Made by a program: the position numbers and the translations under genes. Under the pieces are notes generated by a model. The model saw only the letters and a program-made list of their open reading frames with translations. It did not search any database and was not told where the DNA came from. From Siphonodentalium dalli (lineage: Eukaryota > Mollusca > Scaphopoda > Gadilida > Siphonodentaliidae), in assembly GCA_032622095.1 (NCBI GenBank), contig CP136061.1:3596001-3660000 (forward strand): DNA of 64,000 nt, written 5' to 3'. Shown here one piece after another: positions 45,303-56,766 of this stretch (within the stretch, counting starts at the first letter, position 1; the number at the start of each line of letters is the position of its first letter).

Positions 45303-47434
45303 TATTGTCTTTGTTTAAAATGATTGTTTTGCTGTTTTGTTTTTTTTATGTTGATATAATTTTTAAATGGATTGTCAATGCAGACAGCTTCAGGTTTACA
45401 TCATTGCGTTTTGTCAGTGAATCGGTGCTTGTTGATAGACGCTGTCTATTATTTATCATATCCGATCGCCATGGTAGCTTTTGCAACCGATGTTCGTTGT
45501 CTGCAACACACATACCAAAGAAGGAAAGATTTGTGACCGACCAGCCTACCAACTCGAACTTCGCTACATATCATCATACATAATTAGGAATATGACCGTG
45601 GCAACTACAGAGTCAATAATCGATATTACATCGAAGTCACTATATGATGTCATAGCTTTTACAACCACCCATTAATGGCCATTAAACACACGTGTTCTCT
45701 GAATTATATTTGTCCCACACGTAAATATCATGACAACCCTAATTTAATTTTGCAACTTATCATGTTCAACATGGATCAGGTAGCTTGGTTCAGTATGTGC
45801 ACTATCATAAACATTGAGTCATCTGTTCAAACATACTTGATGCATTTAAAGTACATGTGTACCTTATTTTTAACAAAGTCGTTTATTCCCCATTCCTGTA
45901 GTGTCCTCTCGTTGTGGGACGCTCGACTAGAATTATAATCATATCATAAGAGTAACAACTCCCACATGGCGCATGGCATTATATATACGAATCTTACTGA
46001 CTTAGACAACTCCCCCCTTTGGTCACGGATATATAATATAGTGATCGTGTAGATCATATTATAAAATATTGTGGTCGCTTGCACCAATATGGATAAATGG
46101 AAAAATGATGTTCTATTTCGTTGGAAAATAACTCCGATACCAAAGAACCATCCCTTTAAATGGACTCGAAATGGGTTCATGAGTAATACATGTAACATGT
46201 TCTGTTTTTAGTTTCTAAAACAACTGCCATTAACAGCGCGTGTAAATCATATCAACTTTGTTCTTATTGTCATTGTTAATAACTCTCCAATGACGAGATA
46301 TCGCATTTCAAAACAGTGTTATGTAAACATTACTTTTAGAGTGTCATTATCGATCAAAGTCAAATTAATCAAATAAAACATCAAATCAAAATGTATTCAA
46401 AACTTGACGGCAAACACTGGGAACGGTCAATGTATTGACAAATATTCTGAACAACCACACTTAGAATAAACTATTTGAATTTACTATGTGATTGGCGATG
46501 TTTATTGACAAATCGCTGAAATAGTTTTGTTTACATAAAATTTGTTTCCACACACGCATTTTTTTATTGGAGAGCTTATCAATTATTAATATCAGAACAA
46601 AGTTTATCTATTTCTCCTTGTTGTTGGTGATGTTTTACAGACTTTTAGAATGTTTGCACATTACGGACTGTGGGTGTCTTGATTTCCTTTAATTGTTTAT
46701 CGATGTTCCAACTGAAACAACTTGCATTTGTTCAGGATACAGCAGGCGGCACATATATATGAATAACGTTTTCTGTTGTCAATTTGGTTATAAAATAACT
46801 TATAAGCACGGCGACTTCATCATCTACGCCCACTCGGTCACCATATCTTTTAGAATATTCCACGTCATCTTAATTCATGTTACGCAGCATAATTATACGC
46901 GTGAAATGTATCGCCGACTATTTGGCTTTCATAGCTGATCTTACCAAAAACAAAGCGATCAGTAGGTTTAAATGTATTTTATTAGCAAAAGCTAAAGGGA
47001 TCAAGACACCAGTTTAAAAATAACTTAAGCGATCAGTTGGCAATGCTTCATTGTAAGATAGAAACTTACAATCATTGTTCAAACGTCATGGACACGTTCA
47101 AACGACCAATTGCCGACTGCAAATTACGTGGTTTCATCTTCGTGAGTTCGTATGAAATGATTGTTTTTTAGTGTTTTTGTTTTTGTTTATAAATTATTGG
47201 TCAATCGATTGGTGAAATTAGTTATTTCAATTCTTCGACATCCACGTTGTTATCTACTTCCTGGCTTAAGACCAACCTATATTTCATACCTGTCACACTG
47301 TACGAAAAACTCATAAACATCCGAGCAGCCATATACAATATTACCACTTGAATATATCAGTACCGGAACCGTCCCGGTACCGCGATATCACACCGGAACC
47401 GCCCCGGTACCGATAGGTCTGGAACCGCCGAAAC
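45303..47434 (+). repeat. Unclassified 2.1 kb dispersed repeat, copy 2
   Basis: Same orientation as 30078-32236 and 15.2 kb away. Shares among others GTCTTTG...AAATGATTGTTTTG, GAAACAACTTGCATTTGTTC, CACGTTCAAACGACCAATTG and the CCGGTACCG end. A 173-codon frame (45062-45583) runs into its left end. That frame is hydrophobic and is not preserved in copy 1, so I do not treat it as a gene. Confidence 0.8.
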
Positions 47435-48739
47435 TTCGAGAGGCCTGATCGCGACTTAACATCAATAATACTTTAACCTCTATGAATATGTTTCTGTATA
47501 CAATGCTGGATTCGACCTTCGTATATTGAAATGCGATGCTATTGCACAAAATGACCTATCCGGGATATTTCTAGAACGTGATCATGATATGACTTCAAAT
47601 ATAATATGTTCGCCATTTTCACAATCTTGGACTCAACATTTTCGTACAGACATGAATTAAGATTGTACGGCAGTTGATCGCCATGGGACGACTACATCAA
47701 ATGTAAGAACTTTTAGACTCAGACTCAGACTCAGACTCAGAAATGAATGGACTGTCATTATATGCCAGCCATGGCACATGATTGCATATCGACATATACT
47801 TGATCGGGGTTCACGATTATAAATCGAATGATACTAAAGCCCAATAACACGTGGCACGCGAGATTATGTTTGAGGCTATGATTATTGATGATGAAATAAT
47901 GGAGATGTTTGAAGAAGTGCTTTTAAATAGCGTTCCCCTATAACCAACGTTGATCAATTGTGGTGTTGTAATGTTTTTCGTCAAAGTGCGTTCTATTTGA
48001 GTTACCACCGTTCCGACTTATACGTGTAGTACAATTATTTTCTGGTTGAATAAATGTTTTGTCAGTGTTCATCGACTAACAAAATGGCACAGTGATATCG
48101 CATGGTCACTGAAATTATGATAAACTCCAGGATCCCAACTAATGTAGATTTCCTCCAATTCTCAACTTTAATGCACAGTATATTTGAAACAATTTAAATA
48201 CAAATCAATCCATGATTTTCGCGAGGTCTATCCCCGAGGAAATAGCGACATTTGTTCACTTCATTCTTCAACTCGGGTCAATATATTAGGTCCCATGCAG
48301 TTACAACATTAAAATTAGAACGACTGGACATTTCCAAAATAACATGCATGACGCTCAACGGTTCAAAGCCATGTAACTCCCTTGGCTTTACATCATCGTT
48401 GTCAGAACCAGGTGTGTTTCGCCTGGAAACTATTTCACTAGCCGTTGAAATCACTTACCCGATAAATCTATTAAACCGACTCTGACAAATCACAGACAGG
48501 TATTGGTTGAAAACGTCGCACTTCAGTGTTGGACAGACTATAACTCAATTTATTTCATGGGATTATATTATCCAATTGCAGGTGTAGTTTTTGGCATATA
48601 GATACAAGTCAAAGACACATACACTGAAAGAACTACTTATTCGTGTGCCAGAACTAAATGGGTAGATGTTGTGTAGATACGTCCCGCATTTGTTCATATC
48701 AGATGAACGAGTAGAATGGATCGGGAGGGATAGTGATAT
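47435..48739. other. No gene recognised
   Basis: Contains a short (CAGACT)n run at 47715-47741 and otherwise unremarkable DNA. The 77-codon frame at 48252-48485 shows no motif or splice context. Confidence 0.35.
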
Positions 48740-49920
48740 TCAGGACATGGAGGCATATGGAGAGATGGCTATGGATAAGTCCTGAATACAAAGATATAGG
48801 CGCATACACATTTTCTGTGACGGGCCCTTAATATTTTGAACCCCAGATTGGAGCCCGTGTGGAGAAATCCTAAGTCAGCTATACCTGAGTCATGCCCGAA
48901 TGCAAGAGGGTCAAGATTTGCCCCAACGTCTATAATATATCTCCAGAATCCAAAAGTATATGAACACAGACATTCTCTATGCTGGTCCCTTAAATGTTTG
49001 AACCCCAAATGGGAGCATGTGCGGAGAAATCCTAAGTCGGCTATTACCTGAGTCATGCCCGAATGCAAGACGGTCAAGATTTGTCCCAACATCTATAATA
49101 TATCTCCAGAATCCAAACGTATATGAACACAGACATTCTCTATGATGGCCCCTTAAAAGTTTGAATCCCAAATGGGAGCATGTGCGGAGAAAACCTAAGT
49201 CAGCTATACCTGAGTTATGTCCGGGTGCAGCAGGGTCCAGATATACCCCAACGTCCATAGTATACACCCAATATCCAAAGGTATAGGCCCATTCACATTT
49301 TTTTATGATGGTCCCTTAAATGTTTTAATCCGACATTGGAGAAGACCTAACTCAGCTATACCCGAGTCATGTTCAGATGCAGGCGTGTCCAGATATGCCC
49401 CGACATCCATAATATATGCCCAGAATCCAAATATATAGGCCCATACACAATTTCTACGATACCAGAGTCATGATCTGATGCAGGATGGTCCAGATATGTC
49501 CCAGTGTCCATCGCATATGCCCAGAATACAAACGTATAGGCCCATACATATTTTCTATCATGGGCCCTTACAATGTTTGAATCCCAAATTGGAGCCTGTT
49601 CGCAGGAAACCTAAGTCAGCTATACCTGGCACATGTCCGGTGGCAATGGGATCCAGATATACCCCAACATCTATAGTATATGCCCAGAATACAAACATAT
49701 AGGCCCATTCACATGTTTTGTCATGGGGCCCTTACAAGTTTTAACCCCAAATTGGAGCCTGTGCAGAGAAAACCTAAGTCAGCAATACCTGAAACATGTC
49801 CGGGTACAGTAGGGTCCATATATGCATAGTACACACACAGAAGCCAAACGTATAGGCACATTCACATTTTCTATGATGGGCCCTTAATAGTTTGAACTCA
49901 TAATTTGAGCCTGTGTCAGG
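48740..49920 (+). repeat. About 162 bp tandem array, 6-7 units
   Basis: GAGAAATCCTAAGTCAGCTA and its variants fall at 48862, 49024, 49187, about 49339, about 49604 and 49766. Each unit carries CCCAAATTGGAGCCTGTG, ACCTGAGTCATGCCC, CATCTATAATATAT and CACAGACATTCTCTATGATG. One unit is shortened. Frames with repeated GFLRTCSHLGFK are translations of the array. Confidence 0.92.
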
Positions 49921-50712
49921 AAACATCATAGATAAATAATAATTTTGATATAAGTTTAGAAATTGGTAAACATAGATAACTCATATTTTAATATCATAAG
50001 TTTTGAAATTGTTATACAATTGCTTCAAAATCATTAATTAACCCAAGTAATTTTGTTCACCTCTGCCTAACCGTACCAATCGATCTACTGGTTTCTCTTG
50101 CGAGAGTGAAAGGAAACAAAAAATTACCCGGTCTGTCTCGGTCTGTCAAAGACCCTTCTATTGAGCCAAGAAACTTCATAGATAAATAATATTTTTAATA
50201 CGATAAATTTAGAAACTGGTTTGTCACACCCTGTACCAGTCATATCAGTTTGTCACATGATTCCCAAATAAAAATCATTCTGTCTCGGCCTATCCCTGAC
50301 CTTTCTATTGAGCTAGTAAACATAGATAAATAATATTTTTAATATGAAAAGTTTAGAAATTGGTTTGTCCCACCATGTACCAGTCAAATAAGTTTGTCCC
50401 ATGATTCCAGAATAAGAACCGATTGAAAATCAGTCTGCCTCGGTCTGTCCCAGACCTTTCTACTGAGTCAGGAAACATCATAGATGAATCATATTTTCAA
50501 TGTGAAAAGTTAATAAATTGCTTTGTCAAACCCTGTACCAGTCAATTCAGTTTGTCCCATGATTGCCAAATAACAATTGCTTCAAAATCAATATGTCTCG
50601 GTCTGCCCCAGACCGTTCTAGTGAGCTAGGAAACATCATAGATAAATAATATTTTTAATATGAAAAGTTTATAAATTGCTTTGTCACACCCTGTCTGTCC
50701 CAGTTAGAAAGA
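49915..50712 (+). repeat. About 150-170 bp tandem array, about 4-5 units
   Basis: GGAAACATCATAGATAAATA, TAATATGAAAAGTTTAGAAA, CACCCTGTACCAGTCA and CTCGGTCTGTCCCAGACC recur at irregular spacing from 49915 to 50710. It joins the previous array directly (AGCCTGTGTCAGGAAACATC) and runs into the next. Confidence 0.88.
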
Positions 50713-51560
50713 TCAAGTATATATCTACTCAGATGACAGTGAACAAACTGATTCTACTGGGACAGGAGCGAGACAGAAATAAAAATCAAGTCGATTACTC
50801 AGAAAACATGAACCAAACTGATTCTGCTGGGACAGGAGGGATACAGAAACAAATTCAAGTAGGTTTACTCAGGGAACATGGACCGAAATGATTCTACTGG
50901 GACAGGAGGGAGACAGAATAAAAATCAAGTATATTTACTCAGAGAACCGGGACAGAACTAATTCTACTGGGACAGGGGTGAGACAGAAACAAAATCAAGT
51001 AGATTTACTCAGAGAACCGGGACCAACTAAGCTGATTCTACTGGAGAGGAGTGAGACTGAAAAAACAACAAGTAGATTTACTCAGAGAACATGAACCAAA
51101 CTGATTCTACTGGGACAGGAGGGAGACCGAATAAAAATTAAGTAGATTTACTTAGAGAACATGAACCAAACTGATTCTACTGGGACAGGAGGGAGACCGA
51201 GAATAAAATCAAGCAGATTTGCTCAGAGAACACGAACCACGCTGATTCTACTGCGACATGAGTGAGACAGAAACAGAATCAAGTAGGTTTACTCAGAGAA
51301 CCGGGACCGACTAAGCTGATTCTACTGGTACAGGAGTGAGACAGAAAACAAAATCAAGTAGATTTGCTCAGAGAACTGGGACCAAACTGATTATACTGGG
51401 ACAGGAGTGAGACAGAAAAAAACATCCAGTAGATTTGCTCAGGGAACATGGACCAAACTAATTATGCAGGGACATGAGGGAGACAGAAACAATCATCAAG
51501 TAGATTTACTCAGAGAACAGTAAACAAACTGATTGTAATGGGACAGGAGCGAAAAAAAAC
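50713..51560 (+). repeat. About 70 bp tandem array, about 12 units
   Basis: Unit GATTCTACTGGGACAGGAGG, then GAGACAGAAACAAAATCAAG and TAGATTTACTCAGAGAACATG, with about 69-74 base spacing from 50749. The open frames over it (QVDLLREPGP repeats) are not genes. GGGACAGG...GAGACAG is partly complementary to CTGTCTCGGTCTGTCCC in the neighbouring array and at 51578. Confidence 0.92.
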
Positions 51561-52061
51561 TATATACTATTTTTTTTCTGTCTCGGCTTGTCCCAGGACT
51601 TAATACTGAGACGAATATACCTACCTATTTTATGTTGGGCACGTTTCTGGTCATATATGAGTCTGACATGATCGACGTGACAAATTAACACTAACAGTAA
51701 CGTTACATTGCAGCATCATAAATCAATGGGTGTACTCCATTCGCACAATTAGGCGAGGTGTTTTTTTTAATTGTTCTAATTATAGGATTTTTAAAGAATG
51801 GTCCCCTAACCTCCACCAAACTCATCCACCCAATATGAAATTTTTACCTATGTACGGCCAAAGTTAATTCATTGTGGTGTTTTATTCTCTCATACAAATG
51901 TCAGCAGTTATTTAGTCAGATTACGTTATATGAGTTATCTCCCTTCCGGATTAGCATAGATATGCGATTTGCTATATATAATCCTATACGTGTCCCTTGG
52001 TGTCCGGTTAATATGTTTATTAAAATTTAATATGGGCGGGTTAGATATCTAGAGAATATCT
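51561..52061. other. No gene recognised
   Basis: Edge of the tandem array (CTGTCTCGGCTTGTCCCAGG at 51578), then AT-rich DNA without features. Confidence 0.4.
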
Positions 52062-52207
52062 ACACTTTTTGGTTGGATGTGGTAATTATCTCATGAGTGA
52101 TGACAAAACAAATGAATTTCCACGAGTGGCTCTGGCACGAGTGGAAATTCATTGTTTTGTTTTTGTCATCACGATGAGATAATTTCCACATCCAACCAAA
52201 AAGTGTA
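52062..52207. mobile_element. Palindromic MITE (about 146 bp)
   Basis: ACACTTTTTGGTTGGATGTG, AATTATCTCATGAGTGATGA and AATGAATTTCCACGAGTGG are mirrored by CACGAGTGGAAATTCATTG, GTCATCACGATGAGATAATT and CACATCCAACCAAAAAGTGT. The turn is at CTCTGG. Confidence 0.88.
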
Positions 52208-52737
52208 AATGCTCTGTTTATTATCTGCTCCGCTCAGTTGGCCCATGGCTCAACTCGAAAGAAGAGTAAAAAGTGCTAATTTTTATACCCAAGCAGAGTC
52301 ATGATAATAAGATTGTGCATATAAAAATTGTTCCACATTTTCAGACAGATTGGTTGATGGCTAAATGGGCTAACGTCACCATAGAATGTATAACAAATAA
52401 ATTAACTAGTCACATATTGTAATGTGTTTAACTCTAGTTCAATGTGATAATATCTCGTCTAGTACTTTTAATTTTAGCGCAGATGGATACGAGTGAGATA
52501 TCGATATCTCACTATACGGATAACGGTTTTTGTCTGAGGCAAAATACTACTGCTTGATAGTTTAGCATATAATAAATGTTTATATCTAACGCAATGCGAA
52601 TCAGGTGACCAAAACTATAAGATGTGTCCATTTGTATGACTGCACATTAGAGTGGTTATTTCGGACGATTAAGTAAGTAAGTAATGCTTTATTCTCAGCC
52701 ATTATACATGGTACACGAGAAAACGTATATATGTTAC
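52208..52737. other. No gene recognised
   Basis: AT-rich spacer between a palindromic MITE and the integrase-tail transposon. GATATCGATATC-like repeats at 52497-52512. Nothing coding. Confidence 0.4.
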
Positions 52738-53135
52738 AGTCAATATGTCAAATCAGTCATTTGGCAAAATGTCTAAAATGTTCAGTCATTTGGTGAAATG
52801 CCTGTGACCGCCAGTCATTTGACCAAATGCCTAAAATTTTCAGTCATTTGGCCAGATGACTGAAATTCACTGCCCTGAATTTGACAGATTGCCTAAATGG
52901 TAATTTTATTTGTAGTCAATATGTCAAATTGGCCAAATGACTTAATTTTATTTTAGTCAATATGTCAAATTAGCCAAATGACTGAAAATCACCGACCTGA
53001 ATTTGACAGTTTGCCTTATTGGGAATTTAATTTTTAGTCAATATGTCAAATTATGTATAAACATTACTTTTTTTGTTTTGTTGATGAACGAAGTGTCACA
53101 GCGAAAACGTGTTCGACCAATGACAAAGAGTGTGG

Positions 53136-53789
53136 TTGTTAGGTTGATATTGTCAACCAGAAACGACGACTCCTCAACCAGAAACGACGACTCCTCAACC
53201 AGAAACGACGACTCCTCAACCAGAAACGACGACTCTTCAACAAGAAATGACGACTCCTCAACCAGAAACTACGACACCAGAAACTACGAATCAACTGGAA
53301 CCAACGAGCAATATAGCCAAGAAAAGAAAACTTGCAATTACAGCACAGCAGGAACAAGCCGAACGTGTGGTAAAGCGAAGCCGGGTGATTCTGAAGGATG
53401 CATGTTCCGTTGGTGACAACGTGGAAGTTCCCATTCCATATGTTGACAGGGGACGTGGTGATCCAAGAAACATTTTGGGTGTTATCACAGCTGTAGACAA
53501 TGGACAATATACCATAGGTTGCCCTTCGAGTATTCCGAAGGGAAAATACAGTCGACACCAGTTTGATGTATGTCCCCAGCGGCTTCTGAGTGAATCGGGC
53601 ATCAACGGTGATAGCAGTGTGTCCCTTCGACAAGCCAACAAAAAAGAGTCTCAACACGGTGGTCAGGGTTTCGTGAAGTGCACTTGCAATGGACCTAAGA
53701 GATATAAGAGTAAGCGATGTGCTTGTTTCAAGAATAATGTTCTATGCAATAGTAGATGTCATAAGAGTGTCAATTGTTCTAATAAATGA
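53136..53789 (+). CDS. Orphan C-terminal region of a KRBA2-like/Ginger-type integrase protein
   Basis: The frame is open from 53136; the first ATG is at 53247 and TGA ends at 53789 (180 residues from that Met). The region before it is five to six 21-base repeats giving TTTPQPE. From the ATG: a Thr/Pro linker, KKRK (residues 25-28), VGDNVEVPIPYVDRGRGDPR (56-75, the small beta-barrel-like region seen C-terminal to the integrase core in these transposon proteins), GKYSRHQFDVCP (99-110), HGGQGFVKCTCNG (137-149) and a Cys-rich tail with C145, C147, C158, C160, C167, C171 and C177. From memory this tail is characteristic of KRBA2-like proteins of cnidarians and molluscs. The catalytic core is missing. 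Whether the fragment is expressed is unknown. Confidence 0.7.
53154..53290 (+). repeat. 21 bp coding minisatellite in the integrase-tail ORF
   Basis: CAACCAGAAACGACGACTCC-type units repeat five to six times; in the ORF frame they encode TTTPQPE. Frames in other phases give NDDSSTR or Arg-rich repeats and are not real. Confidence 0.88.
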
Positions 53790-54360
53790 TAATATTTTGT
53801 GTTGCATGTTTTGATTATTCATTTTTGTTATAATAAAGATAAATAAATATGAAATATCGTTCAGTTATTTAAATAAAAACCCATAAATACTCTTCAGTCA
53901 TTTGGCCAAATGACTGGTGGTCAATTTCAGTCATCTGGCCAAATGACTGAAACTTTTAGGCATTTGGCCAAATGACTGGCGGTCACAGGCATTTCACCAA
54001 ATGACTGAAATTTTAGGCATTTGGCCAAATGACTGATTTTGACATATTGACATATATACTATATACAAATTAGAATTTTCCAGGGTTTGTTCCGAATATT
54101 GGAACGTACTGTAATTACAAGTAGACATAGATAAAATACAATGCAGAAACCAATCAGTTGCGATCCAATTTTGCATTATCATGTCCGGATTAGAAAAATC
54201 AAATTTCGACAGACCTATATAAAGATTCTAAGCGAACTAAAAAACGAAATTACATTAGGTATACATCATGATCAATATATAGTGCGCTGTTTTGTCATTG
54301 TTTTTTTAAACCAAGATGTAAATAACGATGTACCAATATCACGCACATGATTATTATCTG

Positions 54361-54590
54361 TAATGAAATTGAGTTATATAATATATATACACACTTGCAT
54401 ATACATATATATATATATATATATATACCACACACATACATACATATCATCACATACATATAAACACACATACATACATACACCTACGCACACATATACA
54501 TACACATACATATATATCAATACACATGTATTTATATACACATATATTCATATATATATATACGCCTACACATACGCATATGTATAATGG
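54361..54590. repeat. TA / CATA microsatellite
   Basis: Runs of TATATATA and ACATACATACA with CACACA. The Tyr/Ile/Thr-rich frames on both strands are repeat translations. Confidence 0.93.
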
Positions 54591-54783
54591 CATACTCGTT
54601 ATTCCTTATGAAAACTTGCATGTCTAAATCACGTAGAAACCATAAAAATAGCAACATAATATGCATCGTTTTACTATGAATGAATAAAATACGACGTGAT
54701 CTTCACATATATGTATGTCTGCATGTTCACACATACAGACGCACACACATATAAGCACCACGCTCGCCAACTAATTTGAATAG

Positions 54784-55245
54784 TTATTTAAATTGCTTCA
54801 ACCCGATTTTTATCAAGTTAGAAAGTTTTTTGAGCTTCATTGTTTCAGAAGAATTTAATAAACCATAAAAATACTCTCGCGATGGATTTTGCCAGATCGA
54901 TTCGTCAATATATTTCATCCGGCATTCACGTAATTTTGGACAAACTATTACAAAATGATATTCGTCGCACATGGTGGCGCCACATAACTGACAGGAGCCA
55001 ATTCATAAAATCCTTTTATTTTGGTTCTTAGATTTTGCCCACTTCATAGTCTCAACGCATAATCTATGATTTGAGGTACGAATTCTCGGTAGCGAGATAA
55101 TTGAATTAAAAGGACATTCAACATAAAAACGACTAAGTGAAAGACATTTTTTCAAGTTACGATAGAATTCTCTTCGTGACGATTGAGATACTATTCCACT
55201 GACAAAAAAATTGTCAAATAGTGTTTTTTTCTCGGCCGTTTGGAT
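54784..55245 (-). pseudogene. LINE ORF2 3' remnant (zinc-knuckle end), minus strand
   Basis: Reading the minus strand from about 55240: FYRNLKKCLSLSRFYVECPF, then RIRTSNHRLCVETMKWAK, a TGA, then GSCQLCGATMCDEYHFVIVC and PKLRECRMKYIDES, ending at a stop at 54784. The C-x2-C ... DExH-x4-C pattern and the preceding RxRTxNHRL are the same C-terminal signature seen in the LINE at 32311-33616, so both are of a related group. Only the 3' 460 bases remain. Confidence 0.72.
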
Positions 55246-55246
55246 T

Positions 55247-55765
55247 CACATCTCTTCGAATGTAAGTTTATTTTACATTGATATTGGCAACTACTCTTTG
55301 TTGAAAATTCAACCACGTGCATTGCATTATAGAACATATTTTCGGACATCACCAATAATATGAATTACAATCCCTTTCGGTCTTTGAATGTAAGTTTATT
55401 TTACATGTATATTCTGCAACTATTCTTTGTTGCAAATACAACCTCTACATTTCTTTATATAACACATTATCGGATATCACTAATAATATGAATATCAATC
55501 AATTTCGATCATTTTGTTGACCATTTATGAGGGATTATTTTTCAAATATGGCATACCAGTACTGTGTGAGTCATTTGTGTAAATGTTAATTCTGTCGAAA
55601 GTCATGCAACTTATAGCATCTATTGTAAATATTTGCTGAATTTCAATCTCTTTCGGCCATTTTGTTCACAGTTATGAGGGGTTAATTTTCAAATATGGCC
55701 TATCAGTATGTGTAATTTGTACATATGTCGATTCAATGTAAAGTCGTGTAAAGTATATCGTCTAT
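55247..55765 (+). repeat. Duplicated blocks (two unit types)
   Basis: Block 1 (GAATGTAAGTTTATTTTACA to ATCACCAATAATATGAAT) occurs at 55257 and 55384, about 127 bases apart. Block 2 (TTTTGTTGACCATTTATGAG, TTTTTCAAATATGGC) occurs at about 55510 and 55660. Confidence 0.75.
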
Positions 55766-56592
55766 TGTTAATATTCTATATATTTCGATACGATCATATC
55801 GTGGACACCATGTTGAATTGTGAATTTCCCCCAAAGAGAATTTCAGTGGATTTTGGATATATTTTTCTACAGTGTCATCCGCACGGAATGACACCAAAAC
55901 CGCCGTGTTAACAATTGCTTCAAGGTGATACGCCCATTGACCAAACTATTACTGGCGTGGCAACGGATCCGGAACCGAATGCTAACAGCGCCTGAAATTT
56001 CCCAGATGTCGCTCATCCATCCAATGATCAACAGGGCTGGCTCGATGTCTGCTCTGCTTCGGTGATTACAGACGGCCAAGGTGTCAAACGACTGTGATCA
56101 AGAGGCGTATGATCTATACCTCTCGTGCAGAAGAGTAATCGGCCTCACGCCCTCACCCAGGTGTGTACTCGGTGCGTACAGGGCGTCTGACGACTGTGAC
56201 CAAGAGATGACATTATACAGTTGTCGCCCGCTGTCGAGGGAGACATTGGGATGTGTCACCCGCCTGTGAACGGAATGTCGCCAGAGGAACGCAGCTCCGA
56301 GGGAGACATGCATTCAGTTCTTGAGCTGGTGACAAATCTCATTATACCTCATATTAAAAGCCTATGTTAATTTCCCATATGGTGTGATTTTACAATTTGC
56401 AATGTTTCCCGCCCATGAAACATTGCCGGTCACCATTTTATGCAATGTTTACCGCTCCGACCGAAATAGTCCGAACATGTTCACGGAAGCACCCGAACGA
56501 AATTTTATGAGGTATTTTTACCGTGACATTCAAATCGGAAACCCGAAATCGCCACGATTCAAACGACTTCCGCATTTTTCAAAGTAAACATC
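55766..56592. other. Mixed repeat sequence, possibly transposon-derived
   Basis: GC-richer than its surroundings from 55900 to 56330. GACTGTGATCAAGAGG (56090) and GACTGTGACCAAGAGATGAC (56193) are partial duplicates, as are CCGCCTGTGAACGGAATG-like stretches. Frames on both strands (for example minus 55867-56079) could be the remains of a transposase, but no motif is clear. CCGGTCACCATTTTATGCAA (56426) recurs diverged at 56697. Confidence 0.35.
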
Positions 56593-56766
56593 ATGGATGC
56601 CGGTGTCAAATCGAAGCGATTCGCGGATGTTTCACTCGATGATTACATTTTCGGAACTGGTTCCTCGGGGAGACAATCCGCAATGTTGCCCTCGGGCCAG
56701 GTCACCATTTTTATAATGTTTCCAGAGAAGAAGGGCAACAATTGGTTTGTTATCCGATTACTCTAG
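56593..56766 (+). pseudogene. Short coding-like frame (57 residues), possible recombinase N-terminus
   Basis: ATG at 56593 to TAG at 56764-56766. The start MDAGVKSKRFADVSLDDYIF looks like a real protein N-terminus and weakly recalls the KRFxxLTxxD start of Crypton/DIRS-related tyrosine recombinase proteins. The second half (MLPSGQVTIFIMF) overlaps a DNA repeat also found at 56426, so the frame probably fuses a protein fragment with unrelated sequence. Confidence 0.25.

Larger units (their letters stand above)
52738..54052 (+). mobile_element. Compact transposon with palindrome-studded long TIRs, carrying an integrase-type C-terminal ORF
   Basis: Right end GATTTTGACATATTGACA is the complement of the left end (TCAATATGTCAAATCAG, first bases changed). 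Both 150-250 bp ends are built from the 22 bp palindrome CAGTCATTTGG/CCAAATGACTG and near copies (CCAAATGCCTAAAATT, GTGACCGCCAGTCATTTG), facing each other in inverted order. Termini of the TGT...ACA kind would suit a Ginger-like integrase transposon, but the target duplication is not clear. The only good frame inside is 53136-53789. No DDE catalytic domain is present, so it depends on another source for movement. Confidence 0.78.

Noticed and set aside
45062-45583. 173-residue hydrophobic frame
   Set aside because: It runs from unique sequence into the 2.1 kb repeat, is not preserved in the other copy, and has no recognisable domain.
48769-49267. Frames with repeated SHLGFK motifs
   Set aside because: They translate the 162 bp tandem array; the periodicity is that of the DNA unit.
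50676-51094. Frames with repeated QVDLLREPGP-like peptides
   Set aside because: Translation of the 70 bp tandem array with frame changes between units.
53003-53416. Plus frame with NDDSSTR repeats
   Set aside because: Out-of-phase reading of the same minisatellite; the KRBA2-like domain is in the frame ending at 53789.
53139-53657. 172-residue minus-strand frame opposite the integrase tail
   Set aside because: Its Arg/Trp-rich repeats are the complement of the 21 bp minisatellite, and the plus frame carries the recognisable domain.
55867-56079. Minus frame considered as a Tc1/mariner transposase piece
   Set aside because: No DDE motif or clear helix-turn-helix could be confirmed, so it stays unassigned.
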